A stretch of DNA of 64,000 nt from NCBI RefSeq assembly GCF_035083965.1, contig NC_089724.1:15866410-15930409 (forward strand). Reading direction: 5' to 3'. Of this stretch, positions 37,201 through 46,489 are shown in pieces. The notes beneath the pieces are model-generated. The model had not been told where the DNA came from, did not search any database, and saw nothing but the letters and a program-made list of their open reading frames with translations. The position numbers were made by a program, and so were the translations under genes. This DNA comes from Branchiostoma lanceolatum (Eukaryota; Chordata; Leptocardii; Amphioxiformes; Branchiostomatidae). Each line of letters begins with the position of its first letter. Within the stretch, counting starts at the first letter, position 1.

Positions 37201-38459
37201 ACAGATATCCCCTGGTCAGCTCTGCCCACAGATATGTCCATAGCGGCATGTCTGAGATGGATCATCAAACAAAAGAGAATACAAATTAGTGCGCTGTGTA
37301 TAAGCCGTTTATTCTGAGTGCTTTGTTTTCTTCAGCTGTTTGTTCTCTGTAATGTATATTGGGCCTCTATGGACTCTTGAATGGCTGGCCCTTGTTCATT
37401 TGTTTGTTTGCATACACACCAGGTTTGTACTATGAATTTGATCCACACATACAAGGATGGACCCATACCCTATATAAGTGCAATGGGTGTGGCTCTCCTC
37501 AAACATAAACATCTTTCTTAACAATATCAATAAAATAACAATAATGATATCATCCAGATAAAAGACTGCAACCCCTACCAGTAGAGTGCACATTAGTGTG
37601 CAGAACATTGACAGCAAGGTCAAACATGAATCCCCGACCCTGTGACACATTAGTGGGATTACTACCTACTAGGTCACAACTGATGGCACGCAAGGATGGT
37701 ACATTGAACTGTTTCCATCCAACAAAGCAAGTCCATAGTTTGCAAGAAGCTGCACAAAACTACAACCTTTGTTGGTGTCATTGTTATTTCTATCTTCTTG
37801 ATTTTATCTGTACAATAAATTATAATTTGTTTTTCATCTCTTTGCAAGCTCTGCACATAATGAATGATGCTACAGAGTACACAAAAACATCCAACAGACT
37901 CTTCCCATGTCTTCGACATTTGCGTCATTCGTGCGTCAGGAGTAAAATATAAGTTACAACAACAAGGACAGTTCTAGGTCACTGTTACGTATCTAGCCTG
38001 CCATAGGCATGTGGTGGGATATGATCGTGTTCAAATAGTAGTTATTACTAATACTGTACTAGTATTGTGACAAGAAACATTTCACGTTAGCTGGTAAAAC
38101 ATACCATTCTTTTAGATAGCAGAAATAAAATCAAATTCATCTAATTTATGTCTAGAGTTATAATAAGGGCACATTTACTGGGTCAACAGTATCAGGTATC
38201 CAAATTTGCGACTAAAGTAAACATGGGTCATGATGGAACTTTGGGGAGGGGGCAACCTTGCATGTCCACATTTTTCATCGCAAACTTTTGACTTACTGGC
38301 AATCTCCTTGACGAGTCTCTCCTCTTCCGACTCGACGTGTTGTCCTCCGCTAGTCCCTACATTCTCAGGCTCCGGAACCGGGTTGTTCGCGGGAAAATCG
38401 GGCTTGTTTTCGTGAGATTTTCCTTCGCTCCGAGTTCTAGTCCTACCCCTGGGCGCCAT
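16277..38459 (-). CDS. TAPT1: Transmembrane anterior posterior transformation protein 1 (TAPT1)
   Basis: Coding exons: 38297-38459, 37121-37251, 36280-36401, 35534-35690, 34966-35101, 34319-34416, exon 7 (19783-19852 or 19213-19282), 18723-18803, 18128-18237, 17752-17811, 17521-17589, 17258-17334, 16277-16943. All introns are GT-AG and all phases agree, giving 646 codons. Vertebrate TAPT1 signatures occur in order: ELTRGY, ERRERVYTFMKIPKAFEK, FLPLRV, YHLVRGQALIKLYIIFNMLE, VADRLFS, GQDILDALFWTATEP, ATCLNVAFNSHNKALLTVMM, HAFITKFNEI, EYRASLAYD, RRMGFIPLPL, VKVLNSIVLLG, and the C-terminal REVDRFTLCGKEI. It is a multi-pass membrane protein; the vertebrate protein is linked to the ciliary base, ciliogenesis and axial patterning. 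The charged tail (KKEDKTETK) is longer than in human (about 567 aa). The mutated-looking extra copies of exons 4 and 7 are described separately. Confidence 0.96.
19213..19282 (-). other. TAPT1: TAPT1 exon 7b (alternative copy)
   Basis: Also 70 nt with the same phases, acceptor cactgttcacag and donor gtgaga, 570 bp downstream of 7a. It encodes FAEVQSNVFKTFGKKALFEM then SCN; about 12 of 23 residues match 7a, and all positions are open. Flanking intron sequence is not clearly shared, so the duplication is old, yet frame and splice sites are intact. Confidence 0.85.
19783..19852 (-). other. TAPT1: TAPT1 exon 7a (canonical version)
   Basis: 70 nt, phase 0 in and phase 1 out, acceptor tccatttccag and donor gtgagt. 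It encodes FVELKGSVFKKFAKNNLFQM then SCS, close to the vertebrate FVEIKGSVFKKFEKNNLFQM. The split codon joins exon 8 as S-D-I-R-E-R-F. Confidence 0.9.
20620..21150. repeat. GAACG/CGTTC-rich island in TAPT1 intron 6
   Basis: About 530 bp, GC- and CpG-rich in an AT-rich intron, with roughly 28 GAACG pentamers on the plus strand plus inverted CGTTC copies, many as GAACGG or CGTTCxGAACG palindromes. A subset forms ~36-bp imperfect units (ggaacggcctccagctgccc, then tccgaacgggcgt). No protein frame makes sense. Confidence 0.85.
21956..22677. mobile_element. Non-autonomous TIR element (~720 bp)
   Basis: The left end TAGAGTCGATTCCACATTAC plus CGAGAGGGT (21956-21984) is mirrored by the right end (about 22650-22677, ACCCTCTCGGTGACATGGAA then TTGACTCTA) with a few mismatches. 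A TA at each outer edge suits a TA target duplication as in Tc1/mariner elements, but this is inference. The interior has no long frame and repeats TGTTC(C/T)AACAT-like motifs about ten times. Confidence 0.7.
22678..25381. other. TAPT1 intron 6 sequence; no gene seen
   Basis: No exon or RNA recognised on either strand. It contains scattered copies of the AACCTCCTTG motif (about 23757, 24007 and 25031). Confidence 0.4.
25382..25590. mobile_element. Foldback MITE related to the 32171 element
   Basis: Inverted arms: 25385-25462 (ggctctggctggttttgac, then tgtcgggctttct) and 25503-25585 (agaaagcccgacaaaaacgc, then gtcaaaaacagccagtgcc). The same inner sequence occurs at 26225-26291 as a solo right end finishing gcttggagagta, and in the element at 32171. 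The ends of this copy are diverged, and I could not define a target duplication. Confidence 0.65.
28015..30105. repeat. ~420-bp tandem array, about five diverged units
   Basis: The phrase ttccgtgttgttttctaaa followed by gagaaccttcgacaccccta and atgcatgttgtaatatga recurs near 28165, 28558, 28988, 29399 and 29840 (spacing 393-441). A second half-unit (tcgtctcgtattgaaa then gttccgtgttgttttctgatg) lies between, so each unit is an older internal duplication. It sits in TAPT1 intron 6. Confidence 0.85.
31471..31543 (-). pseudogene. tRNA-Arg(TCG)-like pseudogene
   Basis: The minus strand reads TTGGCCGATCTGGC (A-box-like), CACTTCGGACCCAGAAGATC (like the anticodon region of tRNA-Arg-TCG), and GGGTTCGTGTCC (B box), followed by a run of T (pol III terminator, plus-strand A run at 31461-31468). 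The acceptor, anticodon and T stems do not pair properly, so it is probably a dead copy or a SINE head. Confidence 0.5.
32171..32288. mobile_element. 118-bp MITE with 8-9-bp target duplication
   Basis: Terminal inverted repeats of about 28 bp: left TATTCTCCAAGCTGAGGAGT, right ACTCCTCTGCTTGGAGAGTA, extending inward with ggttcygg. It is flanked by ggatattat (32162-32170) and ggatattaa (32289-32297), 8 of 9 identical. The length suits hAT (8 bp) or Mutator-like (9 bp) elements. No coding capacity. Confidence 0.85.
33985..34160. repeat. Second GAACG-rich island in TAPT1 intron 6
   Basis: Same character as 20620-21150: dense GAACGG, CGTTCGCG and GAACGCCG motifs in about 175 bp, CpG-rich. It lies 13 kb away at the other end of the same intron, near exon 6. 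Confidence 0.75.
35265..35533 (-). pseudogene. Two degenerate copies of TAPT1 exon 4's 3' half
   Basis: A unit of about 153 bp (exon 4 3' half, donor, start of intron) is repeated downstream of the real exon 4. The copy at about 35386-35480 encodes ILFFVETSILYH then IIKLYIIFNMLE and keeps the donor, but has no open acceptor frame. The copy at about 35265-35333 has a small deletion and is cut short. Confidence 0.85.
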
Positions 38460-40817
38460 CTTGAAACGTTTCTGTCCAAATGATCAACAACCAACCACAA
38501 ATAAAACACAGGAAAATCAACCTGTTCACAATTTCTGCCAAAAAAATCAAAAATTTTATCTTACTATTTTAGTCTTTGTGAAATTAAAATATCCGTTCGT
38601 GTAGCTGTTCGGAAAATTGTATTTTTATATGTCTCGGTTTTGCAGCGGTGGCTCGTCAATAACTCAACTAGGCTGACCTATGACCTCTTCGATCATTTCG
38701 CCAGCACGTCAGCGTGGACTGGGTAAAGTATGCAGGTGGTGAGTGATAAAATTTGCACTTTGTTTATTTTTCTTCGACCGTTCTTCGATCTCTTAGAAAC
38801 AACACGTCTGTTTTCTTCTGAACAGGTCCGTTAATTAGATGAAACGTTCCTGATTTTATTCAGTAGCGTGTGCTGGTAACAAGTGATCCATACTGAGTGA
38901 AGTGTTTTATGTTCTTGTTTTTCAGCCCCAGGCAGACAACTCCCAATCCTAGTGAAGCGGAACATTCCAGTCCCAACGGAAGAACGTAGACTTTCCCGCT
39001 CTAATTACATACTGGCCAGATACCGCTGTTGCTTGTCCTCAACGGTTCAAACTCAGGAAGTTCGGACCCTACAACTTTAGCAGGTGAGCAATCATTTTGG
39101 TGAACTCCCCGTTACAAAACTTCAAATTCAATAATTTTTTGCAACAGGTTGCACAGAAGTCCCAAACAATAACAGGCAAATCACCAAGCTTTTTAGTGAG
39201 CGCTATTTTTACTAGTACACAAACGGTGTGTCAACGTGTAATGGACTCTCACCTTTTGAATTTCTTTTACAGGAGATTAAGTTAGTCATCATTAACTTTC
39301 ACTGTTAACCTGCTATACAAGATATCTTATTTAAACTTTATCTGAGTGGGATGTGCAATGTGCAATTCAATATTCTATATCGTTAGGTTTCTACACGTTT
39401 TCCCCCTTAGATCAACCCCCCCAAGTCGTTTCCCATGAGCTCACTATATGCGCGTAATTGGTGACTTTTTATTCACCGCCATGACGGTTCATAATCTGGA
39501 CGTTTCGCCATTAAGAGGATGCCTAACTATAACCCTAAGTTCAACCCTAAACCTCATTATAACCCTAACAATAGAAACTCAGCTACAAACAGAGATTTGG
39601 AGGAACTTATTCGATTTTTATACCAATTGTACAGGTGATGCAGGGTTACAGGTGAATCGTCAGATTATACAGATGGCCGGGGGAGCGACTTGGGGGACAA
39701 TTTTCCTGATCCCCTTCACTGTTTCATGTCTTGGGTAAACATTATTGTTGCCAAGCTTTTGTGTGTAATAAAGAAAAGGTGCATTGACGACCATTATAAA
39801 ACTCTAACCATAAACCCGAGTAAGTACAACAACATGTCAGACAACAGGTGTTTTACATGTCAGCTCTTAGTGTTTGTTCAGGTCCACTTGTCCCAAAAAC
39901 AAATTAAGGTCGTTGCACTCTAAATACCCTGTCCTTTGTGGTAACCGTCAGCTACAAGCAATCACAGCTTAAACCTAGAACAATTTTGGGATTGAATTTA
40001 AGCCACATTTGTGTCAGGGTTTAGTCTATTCAGTTTAGGAACTACATTTCGCTAGTACATGTGTACTTACCCTTTGGCAGAACACACTAGTCCAGTTTGC
40101 TAATTGTTACCAGTTATAATTACAAGCAGTGCCACAATGAATTACAATGGTAGATTGTAAAAGTGACAAATTTGTCTGCTAATGATGACAGATATATAAA
40201 TGGCAGAATGACAGTATTGTCAAACAACAGTCAGTCATATAAAAGTCTTACAAGGCTGAGAATTAAATGGGTTGCTTTTCACTTCACATTGTCTGAGGAG
40301 TAAAAATGATGCCAATTTCGTTAAAAAAAGGATGAAAAAAAAAAGAATGAAAATTGCCTGGTTTGAAACAGACAACTCTCAACTGTTGTTTTACAGTTGC
40401 CTTTATTGCACATAACTGAAGACATCTGTAAGGGTAATGATTATGTGTGTTATGCAACTTAGAATTGGCATTCACAAAATTTAGACCTGCATACATTGAA
40501 GCCCATATACAGAAATATTTTTAAAGAGGAAATGTTTAAAGAATACAATCTTGAGTCAGTAGCTATAACTGTCAAAATCTAATCTATCCTATCATGCATC
40601 TCCGAATGTGTCAATTATTGGGATTCCTTTTCATTTTCCTCAAGGGTGGTTTAAGGTTCCTGTCCTTTCTTCTTACTACACCGTACACTTGATGATTTGA
40701 AAAGATGAAGACCTAATTTCAAATCAACAATAATTCGTCACACAGGGTTGTGCAATCAGGTAGCTGACTACTGCCCTTCTTGCCTGAAGTTCAAGACAAG
40801 TCACTTACATCATCCAC
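38460..40817. other. Divergent intergenic region between TAPT1 and the AANAT-like cluster
   Basis: TAPT1 starts leftward at 38459 and the first acetyltransferase rightward at 40818. A candidate untranslated plus-strand exon is 38927-39083 (acceptor tgtttttcag, donor gtgagc). Near 39528-39575 several aaccctaa telomere-like motifs are scattered. A shared promoter near 38460-38730 is inference. Confidence 0.4.
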
Positions 40818-41582
40818 ATGGCTGAAGAAGTGTCTTCAATCCAAGAAGCTAGAAGCATGCAAGACGTCCTCTCAACTTCATCAGATGGGTTGTTCAAGCA
40901 GAACCCACGTTCACAAGAAGTCATCAGGGTGATTTGTAACGAGGATGAGCTGAAAGCTGCGTGGATGCTGCGCGACAAGTGTTTTCCTGCGGATGAGTCC
41001 ATTTCACTTGAGAGGTACCAAGAGCACTACCGCGCAGCCCCTCATCTGTGTTTCGGGTACTTTGATGGGGAGAAGTTGCGGGGGTTTCTGCGAGGAGGGA
41101 GCCAGAAAGGCGAGCACCTCCCTCCTGATTCCTGTGGAGCTCAACATGACCCAGATGGTGAAACAATGGTCCTACATTTGCTGTGTGTGGAGGAACAGTC
41201 CAGAAGAAGGGGCATTGGGCAGGGGCTGATGAAAGCCTTCATCGATTATGTGAAAGCAAAGGAAACCAAGGTGAAGAGAATCATCCTCATGTGCCATGCC
41301 GAGCTCATCCCCGTCTACACCAGGGTGGGGTTTACCTTGGTCGGGAGGGCAGAGGTCAAGTTTGGGAAGAGGTCATGGTACGAGTGCTGCCTGGACCTCA
41401 CCACATACGACTCCATGGCAACTGACGATACATTCCAATCCAAATATATCCCCATGGCAACTGACAATCTCAATGGATCCAAGTCTTTTTCCATGACAAG
41501 AGGTCATGCCAATGGATCCACCATTTCCATTGAGAGTGAAGAGGAGTTTGAGGAACTCAAGGCACTGGACTACAGTGATTGA
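40818..41582 (+). CDS. GNAT N-acetyltransferase, AANAT-like, copy 1 (254 aa)
   Basis: Single-exon CDS. The GNAT core covers about residues 35-195: AAWMLRDKCFPADESISLER then GYFDGEKLRGFL, TMVLHLLCVEEQSRRRGIGQ (acetyl-CoA pyrophosphate loop, RRRGIG), ILMCHAELIPVYTRVGFTLV and KRSWYECCLDL. The order and motifs match non-vertebrate arylalkylamine N-acetyltransferases, which transfer acetyl from acetyl-CoA to amines. It differs from copies 2-4: VLHLLCV replaces IHSVCV, and it has a C-terminal tail of about 60 residues (repeats of MATD, then acidic SEEEFEELK). The substrate is unknown; the vertebrate-type regulatory phosphorylation sites are not evident. Confidence 0.85.
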   Translation: MAEEVSSIQEARSMQDVLSTSSDGLFKQNPRSQEVIRVICNEDELKAAWMLRDKCFPADESISLERYQEHYRAAPHLCFGYFDGEKLRGFLRGGSQKGEHLPPDSCGAQHDPDGETMVLHLLCVEEQSRRRGIGQGLMKAFIDYVKAKETKVKRIILMCHAELIPVYTRVGFTLVGRAEVKFGKRSWYECCLDLTTYDSMATDDTFQSKYIPMATDNLNGSKSFSMTRGHANGSTISIESEEEFEELKALDYSD

Positions 41583-42569
41583 CCTTACCTTTTGCCATAA
41601 CCTTATCCCTGCTATCTAATTCCGTAACCAGAACAAAATTGATGCCAACAGGCTACCTTGGCAGGGGAGAGGTTAAGGGTTTACTCTCCCATGTAGTTCT
41701 ATTGACTACAGTGATGGAGATCCAGTTAAGATAAGTTTGGAATATGATTTTGCAAATGCACTCTTTAGAATTAGATACTCATCAGTATGAGTATAAATCA
41801 AAAGCTTGCACTTTTCTGTTCCTTGCACCTTTCTGTTCAATACATAGCTGAAGGTCAGGATATTGTAGTCTTGTATCCAAACTGTAAATAGAGAGCTCAA
41901 GACAGCATCAGACTCAGCATCTATAATAGGTTCAGATACCAGGCTTATGATTTTAGACATTGTATCATTATCAGGCATTCTTCAGGACTATAAGCAATTC
42001 CAACAAACTTTCAATGTGTGCCATTGCAAGGTATGTAACTATTCTCTTGACTGTAACTACATGATAATCTGGCTATTTATTATGACTACTAATATTAATG
42101 TTTCATTACTGATATTAATCATTATAAGGTGAGGGGTCATATATTATATTATTGTACCATCAGGTGAAAAAAGAGTTAATACTATTCCTACATTTAATAC
42201 ATGGTTCATATGATATTCTCATGATCAACATTACTCTTTAGGAATAGGCCCCATTTGTTACCAATCGATATAGCAATGAAATGACATTCAGGAATGTATA
42301 TTATAGATCATTATAAGAAGAAGGCTGAACATTCCATTTCTTGCCAATCAAAGCAGCAATCAATTCATTACCAATGATATTCAGACAAAAATGTATATAT
42401 ATACATATGATTAGATATATTTGAATCAGAAGAAAGAATACATTCCATACGGGAAACTTTTTAGACTGACTTTAATAGTGATGACAGCTGGATAAGTATA
42501 CTGTACTGCTTTTGAAGTTTGTGAAGCCTTTTCAGTTTGCTTCATCAAAGATAACAGTAGCACTGTAAA

Positions 42570-43303
42570 GAAGACCACTATGCTGTAGAGTTGTCTGTGT
42601 TTTCATTATTCAGTTGAAGCCAGTTATATAGTCATGATTGTAACACAGTGTAATGTTGATCAATTGCTCATATACAATATATATATAACTATGCTATTTT
42701 TAGTCTACAGAGCAACATTATAATTTTTCATTGTCATTACCATGACAACTCACTGGTGATACTGTATTTATACAATATATCAACTATAGCAATACTTGTT
42801 GTGCAAAATTGATTCTTTACGTTGTGAATTAAAGTTATACTGACAGCTACTGTTGTGTAAGGCATTGCATTTTTCCATTGGCTGTTTTCCAGAGAACCAG
42901 ACTGACCTCACAAGCCTTCAGAACTGAAATTATCTCAGTAAGGAAAGAAGACTACTATGATGCTTTAGAGTTGTCTGTGCTTTCATTATTCAGTTGAAGC
43001 CAGTAATTTAGTCTTAATTGTAACACAAACAGTGTAATATTGATCAATTGCTCATATACAAATATAGATATACTCTTTTTTTAGGTTACAACATGATACT
43101 GATATTTCATCATAACCATCACAACTTACTGGTAATACAGTATATAAACTATAGCAATACTTTTTGTGCAAAATTGATTCTTTACGTTGTGAATTAAAGT
43201 TATACTGACAGCTTCTGTTGTGTAAGGCATTGCATTTTTCCATTGGCTATTTTCCAGAGAACCAGACTGACTTCACAAGCCTTCAGAACTGAAATTATCT
43301 CAG
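42570..43303 (+). repeat. ~370-bp tandem duplication upstream of AANAT-like copy 2
   Basis: 42570-42938 and 42946-43303 align along their length (ttcattattcagttgaagcc, ttgatcaattgctcatatac, gcaaaattgattctttacg). Both end with a putative exon start, ttttccag/agaaccagactgac. In the first copy that stretch ends at a donor-like tca/gtaagg; in the second it runs on to the ATG of the next gene. Confidence 0.85.
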
Positions 43304-43335
43304 ACAGTAACAGTCACCCACAAAATTTCCCAGAC

Positions 43336-43827
43336 ATGGCAGAAGGGAACATAAGACCTCTCCGGTGTGGCGAGGAGGTTCAGCAAGCTGCTAGGCTGGA
43401 GTCTGCGGGATATCCGGCAGACGAGGCTGCGTCGTTAGAAACCCTGCAGACAAGATACACAGCAGAAAGCCGTCTCTTTCTTGGATACTTAAAAACTGAA
43501 AAGTTGTTAGGTTTTGTCTGTGCCACAAGTACCAATGCCGACCACTTAACCGAAGAGTCAATGCACACCCACATACCTCATGGAGAAACTGTGTGCATCC
43601 ATTCTGTTTGTGTGGACCAAAATGTACAGCGCCAGGGAATAGCAACTAGGCTACTTCAGGAGTTTGTTCTACAAGTAAAGGGAAACTTCCCTGAGGCTAA
43701 GAGAATATGTCTGATATGTCATGTGCATCTGATCCCTTTGTATACACAGGCAGGATTTGTTCTGGTTGGTCTGTCTGAAGTTGTGCATGGCAAAGAAGCA
43801 TGGTATGATTGTATGATGGAGTTATGA
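43336..43827 (+). CDS. GNAT N-acetyltransferase, AANAT-like, copy 2 (163 aa)
   Basis: The start is ATG 43336 (MAEGNIRPL), matching the starts of copies 3 and 4 although the frame is open upstream. Motifs in order: ESAGYPADEAASLETLQTRY (typical non-vertebrate AANAT N-terminus), LFLGYLKTEKLLGFV, HIPHGETVCIHSVCVDQ, NVQRQGIATRLL (acetyl-CoA loop), RICLICHVHLIPLYTQAGF, and VVHGKEAWYDC. Length is near the minimum for the fold. It is probably a cytosolic arylalkylamine/amine acetyltransferase. It has the most canonical residues of the cluster and lies directly after a tandem-duplicated 5' region. Substrate is inferred only from the family. Confidence 0.88.
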   Translation: MAEGNIRPLRCGEEVQQAARLESAGYPADEAASLETLQTRYTAESRLFLGYLKTEKLLGFVCATSTNADHLTEESMHTHIPHGETVCIHSVCVDQNVQRQGIATRLLQEFVLQVKGNFPEAKRICLICHVHLIPLYTQAGFVLVGLSEVVHGKEAWYDCMMEL

Positions 43828-44444
43828 TTCTGTTAAGGCTATAATGTGCCATTTAGTACCTGTCACAGTCGTACTTACCGGTAGTAAAAGTATATATTAA
43901 TCACAATGGTTATGATGTGAGGCTACTGAGTTTCTAGCTGCAAGGTAACCAAACGTATACGTATAAAGTAACCACAATAGAGATAGATTTTAGAATTAAG
44001 CGTGTATCTGTAATTTCCAAGCAGATATTGGGAGAGAAAAATGTTTCCCTGTCTGTCGGCTCTTCCTACAAATGTACGTCAGCGGGAAAGCTTTATGATA
44101 TACCTCACCTTTACCTTTGTACAGTAGAACTAAACGATTACATGTAATACTCTTTTTACCATATTTTGTTCTATTAAACCTACCTCAAAATGTCTGCTGA
44201 ATTTTCCATTGCTAGAATATTGATAAGCTGCTTCAATTGGTCTATTTATATTGACACCATTCTCAGTTGTGACAGTACATTTGATTGATCCAACATATGA
44301 CCCATATGATAGTGCGTTGTTTAATGCCTCTTGGCTGTTACTAGTCACTTCATGCAATCAAATTGACCTGTAAAACTGTCTGTCGACCGTCTCTAGGATC
44401 TTCAGGACAGAAAGCCGCGAGGGAAACCGCTACACACTACAAAC
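43828..44444. other. Spacer between AANAT-like copies 2 and 3
   Basis: No gene recognised. The last 55 bases (cagaaagccgcgagggaaac and cacactacaaac before the ATG) are a 5' leader shared with copy 4 and the truncated copy, showing that promoters or leaders were duplicated with the genes. Confidence 0.5.
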
Positions 44445-44936
44445 ATGTCAGAAGAGAACATAAGACCGTTGCAGTGTGTCCAAGAGGTTCAACAGGCTTC
44501 CCGTCTGGAATATGCATGTTTTTCTGCAGATGAAGCTGAACCACTGGAGACTTGGATGAAGAGATACAGTGAGGAAAGAAGTCTTATCCTTGGAAAATTT
44601 AAGAACAAAACGCTCTTAGGTTTCATCGGTGCCTCACTGAGCGATGTTGATCATTACTCAAAGGAAGCCATGCGCACCCACATACCCCATGGTGAAACTA
44701 TCTGCGTCCATTCTGTCTGTGTTGACCTAAATTTACAGCGCCAGGGAATAGCAACGAAACTACTCCATGAGTTTGTTCTACATGTGAAAGGAAGTTTCCC
44801 CGGGGCTAAGAGAATATGTCTGATATGTCACGAGTATCTGATCCCGTTGTATGCCAAGGCAGGATTTGTTCTGGTCGGGAAGTCTGAAGTTGTGCACGGC
44901 AAAGAAGCTTGGTATGAATGTACACTGGAGTTGTGA
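44445..44936 (+). CDS. GNAT N-acetyltransferase, AANAT-like, copy 3 (163 aa)
   Basis: Single exon, same length as copy 2, and similar along the whole protein. Key parts: MSEENIRPLQCVQEVQQASR, SADEAEPLETW, HIPHGETICVHSVCVDLN, LQRQGIATKLLHEF, ICLICHEYLIPLYAKAGF, and VVHGKEAWYECTLEL. It keeps the HSVCV and HGKEAWYE motifs. The nucleotide identity to its neighbours around cgccagggaatagcaac and ctaagagaatatgtctgat is high, so the tandem copies are young or subject to gene conversion. Same predicted role: amine N-acetylation using acetyl-CoA. Confidence 0.88.
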   Translation: MSEENIRPLQCVQEVQQASRLEYACFSADEAEPLETWMKRYSEERSLILGKFKNKTLLGFIGASLSDVDHYSKEAMRTHIPHGETICVHSVCVDLNLQRQGIATKLLHEFVLHVKGSFPGAKRICLICHEYLIPLYAKAGFVLVGKSEVVHGKEAWYECTLEL

Positions 44937-45597
44937 TTATGCTTGTACTTGGAAACTTAATTATTGGTTCTTAACAGAGTCGTCAGTTGATTAAAATGTC
45001 GTAAAATACAGACTGGTAAATTAGGTCACATATTGGAAACGTCATGCGCATGCGGGGCGATTGAAAGAAGGAAAACCTGTTTGTCTTCTCTGAGCAACAA
45101 AGAATTCAACAGCTTGAAAAGTACCAAGATATAGCGAAAGGTGAGGATTTTTTTATGCCAACAATGCATTTGACCAGTTATTAACCAACCGTTACAGAAC
45201 AATGTTGCTCTAGACACAAATGGGTGCACCGCATAGCCACGTTTTTTACTACAAATGAAGGCTTGTGGGAAGATCATCTGGCGTATTTGAGTGACTCTAG
45301 TGTTATGCAATTTGGAAGCTTGCTTATACTGAGCTGGTTCTAAACAGAGCAGTCAGTTGATTTAAATGTGGTGAATGGTACAATGCAGTGATAAGTGGTA
45401 ACTCCGTGCGTTTGTTGACATTTGCCAGCAAACCCGAAAATTATAAGGCAATGTTACAAACGAGAAATCCAATGTGTCATCACATAGTTGTGACTTCGTG
45501 AAATATTTCAGTTACACGCTTTTATCCAGTGTCAGCCATCCCCACCACTCTTCAGATTCGAAAGAAAACGTCGAGAGAAACCCACACGTACTACAAA

Positions 45598-45690
45598 CAT
45601 GGCAGCCGAACGGCACATTAAGACCGCTGCAGTGTGTCTAAGAGGTTGAGCAAGCTTTCGGACTGGATTCTCCTGACCTCGCACTGAGCA
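45598..45690 (+). pseudogene. Truncated AANAT-like copy
   Basis: The leader cacacgtactacaaac and the first ~80 bases match the start of copies 3 and 4, but with a small insertion after ATGGCAG and a TGA where the others read GTTCAACAAG. Homology stops about 90 bases in; the rest of the gene is absent. It is a dead fragment between copies 3 and 4. Confidence 0.85.
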
Positions 45691-45991
45691 AACACCAAAA
45701 ATTGGTGCACCACACAACCACCCTGTTTTCTGACTACAGAAGTAGACCTGCGGGATATGCTATTTGGAAGATTACGTGATTGGTGCTCAATTTGTTGACA
45801 ATTGTAGCTGCTAACGGCAAGAGAAATTAGAACGCGTTTTGCAAACGAAAATGTGTATTTTGTTACTTTCAGTGTAGGACTCTGTTAACAAATACCTTGT
45901 TAAACATTTCAGTTACACGCTTTATCCAGAGTCAGGCTTCCCACAGCTCTTCAGCGTAGAAAGCGCCAAGAGGAACCCTCACACTACAAAC

Positions 45992-46489
45992 ATGGCAGAA
46001 GAGCACATAAGACCGTTGCAATGTGTCCAAGAAGTTCAACAAGCCTTCAGGCTGGACTTGGCAAGTTTTCCCCATGCAGATGATGAAGATTTACCAATTG
46101 AGACCTGGATGACGGTTTACAACGAAGAAAGAAGTCTTTTGCTTGGATACTTTAAGAGTGAAGAGCTCTTAGGTCTCATCGGTGCATCAATGAGCGATGC
46201 TGATCATTACACGAAGGAAGCTTTGCGCACCCATTTATCTCATGGTGAAACTATATGCATAAATTCTCTTTGCGTTGATCAGAATGTACAGCGCCAGGGA
46301 ATAGCAACAAGACTACTCCATAAGTTCGTTCTCAATGTGAAAGGAAGTTTTCCCAAGGCTAAGAGAATATGTCTGATATGTCCCGAGTATCTGATCCCTT
46401 TTTATACCAAGGCAGGATTTGTTCTGGTCGGACTGTCTGAAGTTGTGATTGGTAAACAACCAGTCTATGAATGTACGATGGAGTTATGA
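45992..46489 (+). CDS. GNAT N-acetyltransferase, AANAT-like, copy 4 (165 aa, altered motifs)
   Basis: Single exon. MAEEHIRPLQCVQEVQQAFR, then ADDEDLPIETW (two residues longer than the other copies), LGYFKSEELLGLIGAS, NVQRQGIATRLLHKF, and LIPFYTKAGFVLVG. The acetyl-CoA loop QRQGIA is intact. Two motifs shared by copies 2 and 3 are changed: IHSVCV is INSLCV (His to Asn), and VVHGKEAWYE is VVIGKQPVYE. These lie where the family places active-site residues, so substrate or activity may differ. A poly(A) signal AATAAA is at 46668. Confidence 0.87.
   Translation: MAEEHIRPLQCVQEVQQAFRLDLASFPHADDEDLPIETWMTVYNEERSLLLGYFKSEELLGLIGASMSDADHYTKEALRTHLSHGETICINSLCVDQNVQRQGIATRLLHKFVLNVKGSFPKAKRICLICPEYLIPFYTKAGFVLVGLSEVVIGKQPVYECTMEL

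Noticed and set aside
44130-44357. Minus-strand 75-codon frame between AANAT-like copies 2 and 3
   Set aside because: Composition is not clearly random, but there are no recognisable domain and no supporting splice context; probably chance.
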